Shown piece after piece: positions 26,261 through 34,260 of a DNA stretch of 64,000 nucleotides (the stretch's first letter is position 1; the number at the start of each line of letters is the position of its first letter). A model generated the notes under the pieces. The model searched no databases. It was not told the DNA's origin and worked only from the letters and a program-made list of their open reading frames with translations. The stretch spans positions 868,001 to 932,000 of the forward strand of contig JADKGX010000001.1 in the NCBI GenBank assembly GCA_016722065.1, given 5' to 3'. A program made the translations under genes and the position numbers. Source of the DNA: Planctomycetota bacterium (GTDB taxonomy: Bacteria > Planctomycetota > UBA8742 > UBA2392).

Positions 26261-27133
26261 TCAAGCGGTTGCTGATGGCGCCATGTCGGCGCCAGCCGGG
26301 CCTGCTTTGCCCCGGGCTTTTTGCGCCACCACGCCCTGGGATACTACCACGGTGATGTTGTCGGTGCCCCCACCGGCACGCGCTTCTTCGACCAGTTTGG
26401 CGGCCTTGAAGCAGGCATCGCCCTTGGCCTTGAGAATCTGGGCAATGCGCTTGTCAGGTACATGCTTGGTCAAACCGTCGGAGCATAGCACAAGAACGTC
26501 CTTGGGCTTTAGCGTGCGGTGCAGCAGTTGTGGCTGCATTTCGCTTTTTTCGCTGCTGCTGATGCTGTTCCACAGCACGTGGGCAAAGGGTGAAGCGGCG
26601 GCCTCGGCGGCACTCATGGCGCCTTCGTCGGACAACTTCTGGGCAATCGTGTGGTCGGTGGTCAGGCGCTGCAGTTTGCCACCGGAAAGCACATAGCAGC
26701 GGCTGTCGCCAATGTGCAGCAGGCAAAGTTCGTCGCCCCGGATCATCGCCGCAGTCAGGGTCGTTCCCATGTTCTTTCCGGCGGCGTGCCGGGTCAGCAT
26801 CTTGCGGCAATGTCGCGCCGATGCCGCCATGGCCTTTTGCATCTGTTGGGTGCTGGCAAGCTCACGCCGCGCCATGGACTTGAGAAAAGCGCGCGTGACC
26901 AAGGTGCTGGCGACGCCGCCATCGGCCATGCCGCCCATGCCGTCGGCCACCAGCAGCAGCCGCGCCTGGGCACGGCCCTTTGCGCCTCGCCTGGGGCTGG
27001 TTTCAAAGGCGCTGGCCAGAATCCGGAATTCCTGCCGCAAGTCAGCTATCACCAGTTGATCCTGGTTCGATGTGCGCTTCAGGCCGGGGTCCGTGGCGCC
27101 AAAGCTGTCATGGATAGCAGATTGTTTGCCCAT
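26261..27133 (-). CDS. PP2C-family serine/threonine protein phosphatase
   Basis: 290 residues. The metal-binding motifs of PP2C phosphatases are all visible: DPGLKRTSNQD near the N-terminus, LLVADGMGGMADGG, GTTLTAAMI, LCLLHIGDSRCYVL, VLVLCSDGLTKHV and GGTDNITVVV. It dephosphorylates Ser/Thr residues set by Hanks-type kinases. No such kinase lies in the window, but the FHA-domain protein at 31-34 kb would read the same phospho-signals. A Lys/Ala-rich C-terminus follows the domain. Confidence 0.92.
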   Translation of the reverse strand: MGKQSAIHDSFGATDPGLKRTSNQDQLVIADLRQEFRILASAFETSPRRGAKGRAQARLLLVADGMGGMADGGVASTLVTRAFLKSMARRELASTQQMQKAMAASARHCRKMLTRHAAGKNMGTTLTAAMIRGDELCLLHIGDSRCYVLSGGKLQRLTTDHTIAQKLSDEGAMSAAEAAASPFAHVLWNSISSSEKSEMQPQLLHRTLKPKDVLVLCSDGLTKHVPDKRIAQILKAKGDACFKAAKLVEEARAGGGTDNITVVVSQGVVAQKARGKAGPAGADMAPSATA

Positions 27134-27754
27134 GGTGTGCGTTTCTGGCCACGCATTGTAGCGACGATTGCGCGCGCGTCAGCGACCATGGTTGTTGGTT
27201 CAGGGTTCAAGGTCAACGGTTGCGGCCATGCAGCCACGGATTTCACACAAACCCGGGCAGCTCGTCAGGGCGGGGGCGACGGCAAGGTTGCCGGGCAATC
27301 TTCGATTGCAGCCAATGCGCAACCAGGTTGCCGTCGCCCCTAGCCTTGCCATCGACAGGCCACCCTGCACGCTTGCAGACAACTTGAGTTTGTGGTCACC
27401 CAAGTTCGTGCCGCACAATTGAATGAATCGTTAGTTGTAGAATCGTCAGACGCTTTCCAATTGTCCTGTACGCGCGCGGCGTAATGTGCGTTTTGCCTGC
27501 TGCGTGATGCACGATGAAAGGAAATTGTTGTCAGAAATTGGGCGTTCGTGGCACCCCAAATCAGATTTGACCAATCCGCACAAACGCATGAAATAAATAG
27601 ACTTACACCTAGTTGATGGCAAAGAAACTGGTACAAGCTGGCCCGGCACCAGTTCCTCTTTTTGTTCTCGCAACATGGCAAGGGATGGTACTATCTTTAG
27701 TTACATGGGAGCTGCATCTGGGTGGTGCCCCGACCTGCATCGGGAGCTTGCAAC
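27134..27754. other. Gene-free stretch with an inverted repeat, upstream of the HTH regulator
   Basis: About 620 bases with no convincing protein. It contains an inverted repeat at 27273-27285 and 27328-27340. The last ~200 bases are clearly lower in GC and probably hold the promoter of the regulator gene, but I could not place -35 and -10 boxes with confidence. Confidence 0.5.
27273..27340. repeat. Inverted repeat GGGGCGACGGCAA
   Basis: GGGGCGACGGCAA at 27273-27285 pairs with its complement at 27328-27340 around a 42-base loop. The same 13 bases, extended as GGGGCGACGGCAACCT, also occur at 24010-24025 in another intergenic gap, so this may be a small dispersed element. Confidence 0.5.
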
Positions 27755-28477
27755 GTGACAAAGTATTACACAACTAGCGAAGTTGCCAAACTCTGCAACG
27801 TCCACCGAAACACCATTATTGGTGCGATTCGGAAGGGCTTGCTGAAAATTCACCGCACACCTGGCGGACACGCCAGAATTGCGCAGGACGATCTCGATGA
27901 TTTCTGTCATCGGCGAAGCCTGCCTACCACCTCACTCATCTCGCGCAACAACCGCATCCTGCTGGTTGAGGACGGCGCGCAGCACGTGAGTGTGCTGGCC
28001 CAGGGTCTGCGTGATTCCGGCTATCTGGTCGAGATTGCCGGAGATTCCTTTGGCGCAGGCTTCTTGCTTGCCAAGTTTCAGCCCAATCTGCTGCTGGCCA
28101 GCATTGCCAAGGCAGGCGATTTGGGCGATGAGGTCAGCCGAAAGGTCCGTGCCCTGCCGCGTCACCGCGACCTTTCCACCATCGCACTGGTTACCCACCG
28201 CGATGCCGACGCCCAGCGGCTGGCCCTTAGTGCCGGTGTAGACGACGTGCTTTCTCGCCCCGTTGAACTTGACGAACTGCTGCAACGCATCGTGCGCCAG
28301 ATCGGGCCCGTTGTCAGCGGCACCAGCGGCCGTGCGGTCTCTGAGGCCACCCGCCGCATTGAACGTTCGAGCTTCAGCGACGACAAAGCCACCCGCAAGG
28401 CCACGCCGCGCGACGGCCTGACAACCTCAACGGGCGGTGTGCTTTCGGGGCAGGATGCAGACGAAGGCGTGCTTTGA
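27755..28477 (+). CDS. Excisionase/BldC-type HTH fused to a pseudo-receiver domain
   Basis: 240 residues from GTG at 27755 (GGGAG ribosome site). Residues 1-50 are a MerR-like winged helix (YYTTSEVAKLCNVHRNTI, then RTPGGHARI), as in BldC and excisionases. Residues about 65-190 have the receiver fold (RILLVEDGAQHVS, TIALVTHRDADAQ, LSRPVELDEL). The acidic pocket is partly kept, but the phospho-acceptor position reads LLLAS and the conserved Lys is Arg, so phosphorylation is unlikely. The last 40 residues are polar and probably disordered. A DNA-binding regulator of unknown targets; no kinase is adjacent. Confidence 0.8.
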   Translation: MTKYYTTSEVAKLCNVHRNTIIGAIRKGLLKIHRTPGGHARIAQDDLDDFCHRRSLPTTSLISRNNRILLVEDGAQHVSVLAQGLRDSGYLVEIAGDSFGAGFLLAKFQPNLLLASIAKAGDLGDEVSRKVRALPRHRDLSTIALVTHRDADAQRLALSAGVDDVLSRPVELDELLQRIVRQIGPVVSGTSGRAVSEATRRIERSSFSDDKATRKATPRDGLTTSTGGVLSGQDADEGVL

Positions 28478-28507
28478 GTTGCTGATCAGGAAGCGTTGAA
28501 AAACACG

Positions 28508-28529
28508 GGGCGGCCCAGTTGGGCCGCCC
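28508..28529. terminator. Hairpin between convergent regulator gene and dapB
   Basis: GGGCGGCCC and GGGCCGCCC form a 9-bp stem with a 4-base loop, followed by TTAT on the plus strand. Confidence 0.6.
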
Positions 28530-28554
28530 TTATCTGTGGTCGGAGCGTGGGCGC

Positions 28555-29337
28555 TTACAGGCCCAGCACCTGGGCCATGGAGTAGCGCCCGGGCGGTTTG
28601 TGCGCGATCCATTCCGCGGCCCGCACGGCGCCGGCGGCAAAGGTGTCGCGGCTGGTGGCGCGGTGCACTAGTTCAATGCTTTCGCCCTCGGTTGCAAACA
28701 TCACCCTGTGGTCGCCAACGACATCGCCTCCGCGCAGCGCGTGCATGCCGATTTCTTTGCGCGTACGTTCGCCGGTGTGGCCGGCGCGGCCGTGGCGCAC
28801 TACTTCGCCGGCATTGCTGCCATTGCCGGCGCAGATGGCATGCAGCAGCGCCAAGGCGGTGCCACTGGGGGCGTCTACTTTGCGCCGGTGGTGCATTTCC
28901 ACGATCTCGATGTCGAAGTCGTCACTCAAAATCGCGGCGCATTGCTTGACCAGCCCAAGCAGCAGGTTCACGCCCGTGCTCATGTTGGCCGCCCACAGCA
29001 CTGGAATCTCCTGTGCAGCTTTGTCCAGCAGGTCAAAGTGCGCGGCCAGCAGTCCCGTGGTGCCGCTGACAAACGCCGTTTTGTGCTTGAGGCATTCGCG
29101 CACCCGGCTTTCGAAGGCCGCGGGAAGGCTGAAATCAATCATCACCTCGGCGCCGCCGGTGTAGGCCGTGACCACGCTGGCCTTCTGGCGAACATCGGAA
29201 ACCAGCGCCGCAAAGGATTCCCCGGCGTGCTTCATGTCAATCGGCGCCACAATGGTGTGGCCCGCGTTGGTGGCAATATCCGCAATGCGGCGACCCATGC
29301 GCCCCAAGGCGCCGCTGACGGCAATCAGATGTGGCAT
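28555..29337 (-). CDS. dapB: 4-hydroxy-tetrahydrodipicolinate reductase
   Basis: 260 residues from ATG at 29337 (GGAGGA ribosome site). It makes tetrahydrodipicolinate for lysine and peptidoglycan diaminopimelate. The nucleotide-binding start is IAVSGALGRMGRRIAD, the mid-region has FVSGTTGL and NMSTGVN, and the catalytic EMHHRRKVDAPSGTAL carries the His-His-x-x-Lys motif. The length fits the family. It is convergent with the HTH regulator and followed upstream by a small gene on the same strand. Confidence 0.95.
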   Translation of the reverse strand: MPHLIAVSGALGRMGRRIADIATNAGHTIVAPIDMKHAGESFAALVSDVRQKASVVTAYTGGAEVMIDFSLPAAFESRVRECLKHKTAFVSGTTGLLAAHFDLLDKAAQEIPVLWAANMSTGVNLLLGLVKQCAAILSDDFDIEIVEMHHRRKVDAPSGTALALLHAICAGNGSNAGEVVRHGRAGHTGERTRKEIGMHALRGGDVVGDHRVMFATEGESIELVHRATSRDTFAAGAVRAAEWIAHKPPGRYSMAQVLGL

Positions 29338-29438
29338 GAGAATCCTCCGGCGCGGATTGTGGGTTTTTGCCCCAAGGCGGCAACGGGCAGCGCCGGACAA
29401 TCGCGCAAAGACACGCTGTTTGCGCTAGCGACCTGAAC

Positions 29439-29657
29439 TTAGGGCTTGGGGCCCAGGGCCTTCACTTCGTCGGAGTCCTGCGGCGCGGGGTCGTTGCTGG
29501 CGGGCGGGGGCGGGGCTGTGTCCGGCGCCTGGACCAGTCTTTGCAGGTACCACGGCGGCAGCGGCTGGCTGCTGGTCAGTCCTGACCAGCAATAGTCGTT
29601 GCCACGTTTGCTGCCGGTGATTTTGCGGACCACCCAACGGATGCCGCTTTCAAGCAC
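29439..29657 (-). CDS. Small unknown protein, possibly read from an earlier ATG through an in-frame TGA
   Basis: 72 residues from GTG at 29657 (VLESGIRWVVRKITGSKRGN, then DYCWSGL), ending in a Pro/Asp-rich tail. The composition is protein-like, but I recognise no family. The only good ribosome site (AGAGGAG) is placed for an ATG at 29664-29666, in the same frame, followed by TTG and then TGA at 29658-29660. Either translation restarts at the GTG, or the TGA is recoded. It lies about 100 bases upstream of dapB on the same strand. Confidence 0.4.
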   Translation of the reverse strand: MLESGIRWVVRKITGSKRGNDYCWSGLTSSQPLPPWYLQRLVQAPDTAPPPPASNDPAPQDSDEVKALGPKP

Positions 29658-29769
29658 TCACAACATGATTGTCTCCTCTGGCAGCATAACACGCTTTTGC
29701 GCGGCGCGATTCCAGCGTAGCGCCGCAGGCCCAAGCCGGGCATGCTGTTTGCCCCAACCGGAGACCACG

Positions 29770-31101
29770 ATGGCCAAACGACGCAGCAAGAAAGCGGCAG
29801 CACCCCGGCGCGGTCGCAGCATTCCGCCCAACGTCAGCATGGAATCGTTCCTGATTCACGGCCGGCACTTCACCGACAAGTGGGACTTCCGCCATCACAT
29901 CATTCCGCCCCAAAGCAGCAGCGTGACCTATCGGCTGGACACCACCGAGCGCGGCGCCAAGGGCTTTCGCGATTACGCCAGCGGCAACGCCCACAAGACC
30001 GAACCGATCTACATTTACGACCGGCTGGATGAACCCACCCGCGGCATGCTGGAAGACGAACTGGCCGGGGCCGAGGGCGGCGACTTCTGCGTCTGCTTTG
30101 CCACCGGCATGGCCGCCATTGCCGCAGCCCTGGGTGTCACATTGCGCGCCGGCGATGAACTGCTGGCCCACAAAACCCTGTATGGCTGCACTTACAGCCT
30201 GGTGACCAACTGGTTTCCCAAGCAGAACATTTCCAGCCAGTTGATCGACCTGCGCGACCTGCGCGCCGTCAAGGCCGCGATCAACAGCCGCACGCGCGCC
30301 ATATATTTCGAGTCGCCGGTCAACCCGACACTTGAACTGATTGACATCGCCGCGATCCGCAAGCTGGCCGATGAAGCCAACAAGAACCGGCCCGTCGGCC
30401 AGAAAATTTACGTCATCATCGACAACACCTTTGCCACGCCCTTTTGCCAGCGCCCGCTGGAACATGGTGCCCACGTGGTAGTGCATTCCCTGACCAAAAA
30501 CATCGGCGGCTACGGCACCGACATGGGCGGGGCGGTCATCGGCCCGCGCGAGCTGGAGGGTCAGGTGCTGCTGTATCGAAAGGATTTCGGCGGGGTGTTG
30601 GCGCCCAAAAGTGCCTGGCCGATTCTTGTGTACGGCCTGCCTACCCTGCCGCTGCGCCTGCGCAAGCAGATGGAATCGGCCATGGAAGTGGCGCGCTTTC
30701 TGCACGGCCACCCCAAGGTGGCCCGCGTGCTGTACCCCGGCCTTGCCAGCCACCCGCAGTTTGCGCTGGCCAAGAAACAGATGCGCAACCTGGATGGCGA
30801 GTTCGCGCCCGGCAACATGATCTACTTTGAAACCGTAGAGAAACACGCCAACGAGCCGCGCAACAACATCAAGGTAGTCGACTGGATTGCCCGTAATGCC
30901 TACACGCTGACGCTGGCGGTAAGCCTGGGGCAACTGCGCACCCTGATAGAAAACCCCGGCGCCATGACGCACGCCGCCGTGCCGCCGGAAAAGCGCCTGG
31001 AAAGCGGCATTTCACCGGCAGGTATTCGATTGAGTATCGGCGTGGAAAACGTGGCAGATATCATTCGCGACCTCGACCTGGGACTGGCCCAAGCTGATTG
31101 A
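29770..31101 (+). CDS. Cys/Met-metabolism PLP enzyme (methionine gamma-lyase / cystathionine lyase-synthase family)
   Basis: 443 residues from ATG at 29770 (GGAG ribosome site). A fold-type I PLP enzyme of the trans-sulfuration family: the PLP-binding GDFCVCFATGMAAI, Tyr region YIYDRLDEPTR, IDNTFATPFCQRPLEHGAHV, and the Schiff-base Lys in HSLTKNIGGYGT. Members interconvert homocysteine, cystathionine, cysteine and methionine, or split methionine to methanethiol. The sequence cannot tell me which, so I give no symbol. Insertions of about 15 residues near NEPRNNIKVVDW are unusual. The first 20 residues are basic (MAKRRSKKAAAPRRGRS). A neighbour in sulfur metabolism is the encapsulin-desulfurase pair 5 kb downstream. 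Confidence 0.85.
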   Translation: MAKRRSKKAAAPRRGRSIPPNVSMESFLIHGRHFTDKWDFRHHIIPPQSSSVTYRLDTTERGAKGFRDYASGNAHKTEPIYIYDRLDEPTRGMLEDELAGAEGGDFCVCFATGMAAIAAALGVTLRAGDELLAHKTLYGCTYSLVTNWFPKQNISSQLIDLRDLRAVKAAINSRTRAIYFESPVNPTLELIDIAAIRKLADEANKNRPVGQKIYVIIDNTFATPFCQRPLEHGAHVVVHSLTKNIGGYGTDMGGAVIGPRELEGQVLLYRKDFGGVLAPKSAWPILVYGLPTLPLRLRKQMESAMEVARFLHGHPKVARVLYPGLASHPQFALAKKQMRNLDGEFAPGNMIYFETVEKHANEPRNNIKVVDWIARNAYTLTLAVSLGQLRTLIENPGAMTHAAVPPEKRLESGISPAGIRLSIGVENVADIIRDLDLGLAQAD

Positions 31102-31132
31102 CCAGGCAAAACCAAAGCCCCACCCGCGCCTG

Positions 31133-31157
31133 GAACGCGAAGCGTTAGCGAGCGGCG
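31133..31157 (+). repeat. Intergenic repeat, copy 1
   Basis: GAACGCGAAGCGTTAGCGAG followed by CGGCG, located 31 bases after a plus-strand stop. Related copies occur at 36227 and 44385, also just after plus-strand genes. Confidence 0.6.
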
Positions 31158-31284
31158 CCCGGCGTGATGCGCATTAGCTGCTGTACCTGTGGGCGCCAAA
31201 GGTACCGCTGCCCCCGGCCTTGCGGCTGGGGCTGCAACTGCGGGCGATTGCCGCGCCAGAAATGGGCGCCAAGGAAAACCGCGA

Positions 31285-34119
31285 CTACTTGCCCTCGAAG
31301 GCATTTTCGATTTTGCGCACGCGCAGCATGATATCGCGCGAACGCGGCGTATCCGGAAAGCGCCGGAACAGCTCGTTGCACAACTTGCGCGCCAGCGCAT
31401 AGTTTTCGAACTTGATCTCTTCGTCAATCTTGGCCAGTTGCGCGTCGATTTCTTTGTCACGCGTGGCCGGGTCGGACAACTTCTTTCCGATATCCTCGAC
31501 CATCGACTGCGCCTCGCGAAACGCGCCGGTATCGGCGTAGTCACGCACCACGTTTTCGGCCATCAGCAGCGCGACCAGCAGGTTGCCTTCCTTGAACTTG
31601 GCTGCTGCGGCCTCCATCAGCCCGCGCGCAATGCTTTCGGCCAGCTTCTGTTCCTCTGGCGTGCGCTTGGAAACGGCGGCTTCCTTGAGCCACTTTTCCA
31701 CTTGCGCCAGGTTTTCGCGACAGGTCACTGCGGCCTCGTCACCGCGAAACTCGGCAATGTACTGGCGCAGCAGACGCTCGCATTCTTCCAGTGTTTTGCG
31801 CGTGCGCGTGGTCTGCACCAGTATCCAGGCCGCATCCACGCGCTCCACCAGCTTGCTTCGGGCCTGGGCGATATCGCGCATGCGGTCTTGCGCGCGGCCA
31901 ATCACGGGCAGGTCCTTCTGGGCGCGAGAGCTGGCGGTCAGCCAGGCAAAGCGTGCCTCGGCCGCGGAGTAATTGCGCGTCTCGTACAGGCGCTCGCCTT
32001 CCTTGAACAGTCTTTCATACAGCCGCGCAAACATGACCGGCTTGGTGAACAGGTCAATCGACATACTGTCGCGGGCGCTGTCGGGGGCGCTGCGCAACGT
32101 CAGGCCCAACTGGTTCCGTCGCGAAAAATCCAGCCAGACCACGGCGCCCTGCGGAAACAGCAGCGTGAAGTCGGTTTCGTTTACCGCCAGTTCACTCACC
32201 GTTGAATAGGGATAGGCGTGCAGGGCGTTGCGGTCCACCACCAGTGGTGCGCCACGGCGGTCTGCCAGCACAATCGTGGCGCCTTCGGGCAGGGGCAGCA
32301 CGACTTCCAGGGCCAGGTTACAGCCCCCGCGTTCAACCATTTTCCAGGTCAGGCGCAGGCCGGATTCCGGCAGGTACTCGGATTTGCGTTCCTCTGCTCG
32401 CAGTTCAATCGCGCGGGTTTCGCCGCGCGAAGGCAGCAAGCCGCGATAGGTCACGACATCAATGCCGACCTGCGTGGTGCACCACAGGTCGCTTTCCGAA
32501 AGCGTGCGGTTGTCCGCCGCCAGCAGGCGCGGCGCAAACCGCGCTTGCAAGTTGCGGGCATTGCTGACGGCCAGTTCCGAGGGCACGCCGTTTTGCAGGT
32601 TCAGGTGCAACTCGCGCTCTGGCAACCCGGCAAAGGCCTTGGTTGTCGATGCGTCCTCCGACTTCTTGAGTTCCAGGCGGTCAATCCACAGCCGCGAAAA
32701 ATTCGCACTCAGCATCACGCGCAATCTGCCCGATGCCGGCAGCGGCTCCAAGAACACCGCCTGAAACGAAAACTCCGTCCAGGCCACGGCCTTGATGTCC
32801 GGCAGGCGCGTGACGGCCAGTGTGCGCGTTTCGCCTTTTTCGCCCAGAATGCTGATGGCCAGTGCAGCCGTCGCCACGCCCTCGCCACGCAGGCGCAGGC
32901 TGCCCTGCAGGCGCGGCCCGAAATCCAGCTTGCGGGCCTGGCTGGTTTGCAGTGTCAGCCCGGCCACGGCGCCGCCCAATTCGGTGGTCGTGATGCGCAG
33001 GCTGCGTTCGCCGTCAAAGGGGTGTTCAGGGTCGGCCAGCAATTCGGCCTTGGCCTGGTTGGGGGCTTCAAAGCTGGAGGTCCAGCCCTCGGGGTTGCCA
33101 CGGCTGTCCACCGCGCCCTCAAACGACAGTGCGGCGTCGCCCAGCGCAGCAACCGGCGGGGCCCAGTCGTCCGGCTGCGGTTTGGGTTTGCGGGCGTCGG
33201 CAATCAGGCCGGAAAGCAGCCAGCCGGACAGGAAAAACAGCACGCCCAGCCCAAGCCCCACGGCCAGGTGAGGCAGCGGGTTGGGGCCCACCGATTTGTG
33301 TCCATCGACGACCGAGATCGCTTCAAAGTTACCCCGGTCACTGGCACCTGCCGCAGAAGAAGGCGCCTGGCGCCCCGAACCCGCGGAGGTTTTCTTGGCC
33401 GGTATTGCAGGCGCTGCTGCCGCTGATGCTGGCGGCTTAGGCGCCACAGGCTGCCCCGCGGCAGCCGGCTGGGCCTTTTGCGCCGGGGGCGATTCGGTGG
33501 AAGACGGCCCCGCCGGGTCAATGAAGTAAACCTTCACGGCCTTGCCGACAATCAACACATCGCCGTTGCGCAGGGTTTGTTCGGTGATTTGGGTGTCACC
33601 CACAAAGGTGCCGTTGCTGCTGCCCAGATCGCGCACCACATAGGCGCCGCCGCGATTGACGATTTCACAGTGCTGGCTGGAAATGGCCTTGAGGTCAATC
33701 ACCAGCGTGTTGCCCGGCTTGCGCCCGATCGTCACACGATCGCGAATCAAGTACTCCCTGGGCGCCGCACCCGGCGAGGCCGTGTAGATCAACCGCGCAA
33801 TCAGGTGGTCTGGCGGTCCTTGGGGCTTGGGGACTTCGCCTTCGTACTTCAACTTTACATCGGCCACGGTGATCACGTCGCCCGGGGCCAGCGCCCTGGG
33901 GCCGTCAATCTTGTTGCCATTGACCAGCGTGCCGTTGCTGCTGCCCAGGTCTTCGACGAACCAGCCGTTTTCGCGCTGGAACACCTGCGCGTGGATGCGC
34001 GCGGCGGCCTTGCTGGGCAATTGGTGGTCGGCTTCGGGCGAGCGCCCCAGGGAAACGGGTCTGCCCGCAAGGCGAATCTCGACGCGCTTGCCTTCGTGTT
34101 CATAGACCAGTTGGTTCAC
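31285..34119 (-). CDS. Large membrane protein with two FHA domains
   Basis: 944 residues from GTG at 34119, or 959 from GTG at 34164; neither has a clear ribosome site and I chose the one directly before the first domain. FHA 1 (residues about 1-90) has LGRSPEAD and FVEDLGSSNGTLVNG; FHA 2 (about 100-200) has IGRKPGN and VVRDLGSSNGTFVGD. Both keep the residues that bind phosphothreonine. A Pro/Ala-rich linker of about 80 residues leads to one membrane segment (LAVGLGLGVLFFLSGWLLSG). The outer part is a beta-rich domain with a carbohydrate-binding-like look (FEGAVDSRGNPEGWTSSFE), then a helical, TPR-like C-terminal 250 residues. It probably links cytoplasmic Ser/Thr phosphorylation to an envelope function; the PP2C at 26-27 kb is a likely antagonist of the kinase. 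Confidence 0.8.
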   Translation of the reverse strand: MNQLVYEHEGKRVEIRLAGRPVSLGRSPEADHQLPSKAAARIHAQVFQRENGWFVEDLGSSNGTLVNGNKIDGPRALAPGDVITVADVKLKYEGEVPKPQGPPDHLIARLIYTASPGAAPREYLIRDRVTIGRKPGNTLVIDLKAISSQHCEIVNRGGAYVVRDLGSSNGTFVGDTQITEQTLRNGDVLIVGKAVKVYFIDPAGPSSTESPPAQKAQPAAAGQPVAPKPPASAAAAPAIPAKKTSAGSGRQAPSSAAGASDRGNFEAISVVDGHKSVGPNPLPHLAVGLGLGVLFFLSGWLLSGLIADARKPKPQPDDWAPPVAALGDAALSFEGAVDSRGNPEGWTSSFEAPNQAKAELLADPEHPFDGERSLRITTTELGGAVAGLTLQTSQARKLDFGPRLQGSLRLRGEGVATAALAISILGEKGETRTLAVTRLPDIKAVAWTEFSFQAVFLEPLPASGRLRVMLSANFSRLWIDRLELKKSEDASTTKAFAGLPERELHLNLQNGVPSELAVSNARNLQARFAPRLLAADNRTLSESDLWCTTQVGIDVVTYRGLLPSRGETRAIELRAEERKSEYLPESGLRLTWKMVERGGCNLALEVVLPLPEGATIVLADRRGAPLVVDRNALHAYPYSTVSELAVNETDFTLLFPQGAVVWLDFSRRNQLGLTLRSAPDSARDSMSIDLFTKPVMFARLYERLFKEGERLYETRNYSAAEARFAWLTASSRAQKDLPVIGRAQDRMRDIAQARSKLVERVDAAWILVQTTRTRKTLEECERLLRQYIAEFRGDEAAVTCRENLAQVEKWLKEAAVSKRTPEEQKLAESIARGLMEAAAAKFKEGNLLVALLMAENVVRDYADTGAFREAQSMVEDIGKKLSDPATRDKEIDAQLAKIDEEIKFENYALARKLCNELFRRFPDTPRSRDIMLRVRKIENAFEGK

Positions 34120-34260
34120 AGGCGCCCAGTGTAAAGGCGCAGCAGACGGGCGGGAAGGGTGCACGACTTGCGGGTCATTTAAGGTAAAACAGGCTGTGCA
34201 AGGGCGCTGGTGCAGCCCTGCGCTGCAAAACCGCGCCCCCGCGCTGTCAAGGGCAGATTG

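Noticed and set aside
29425..29637. Alternative small frame in the gap before dapB (70 codons)
   Set aside because: Composition is low-complexity Gln/Pro/Arg with no ribosome site; the frame from 29657 is more protein-like.
34190..34260. tRNA-Sec upstream of selB
   Set aside because: The GC-rich sequence before selB does not fold into a tRNA-like cloverleaf and lacks a T-arm consensus.
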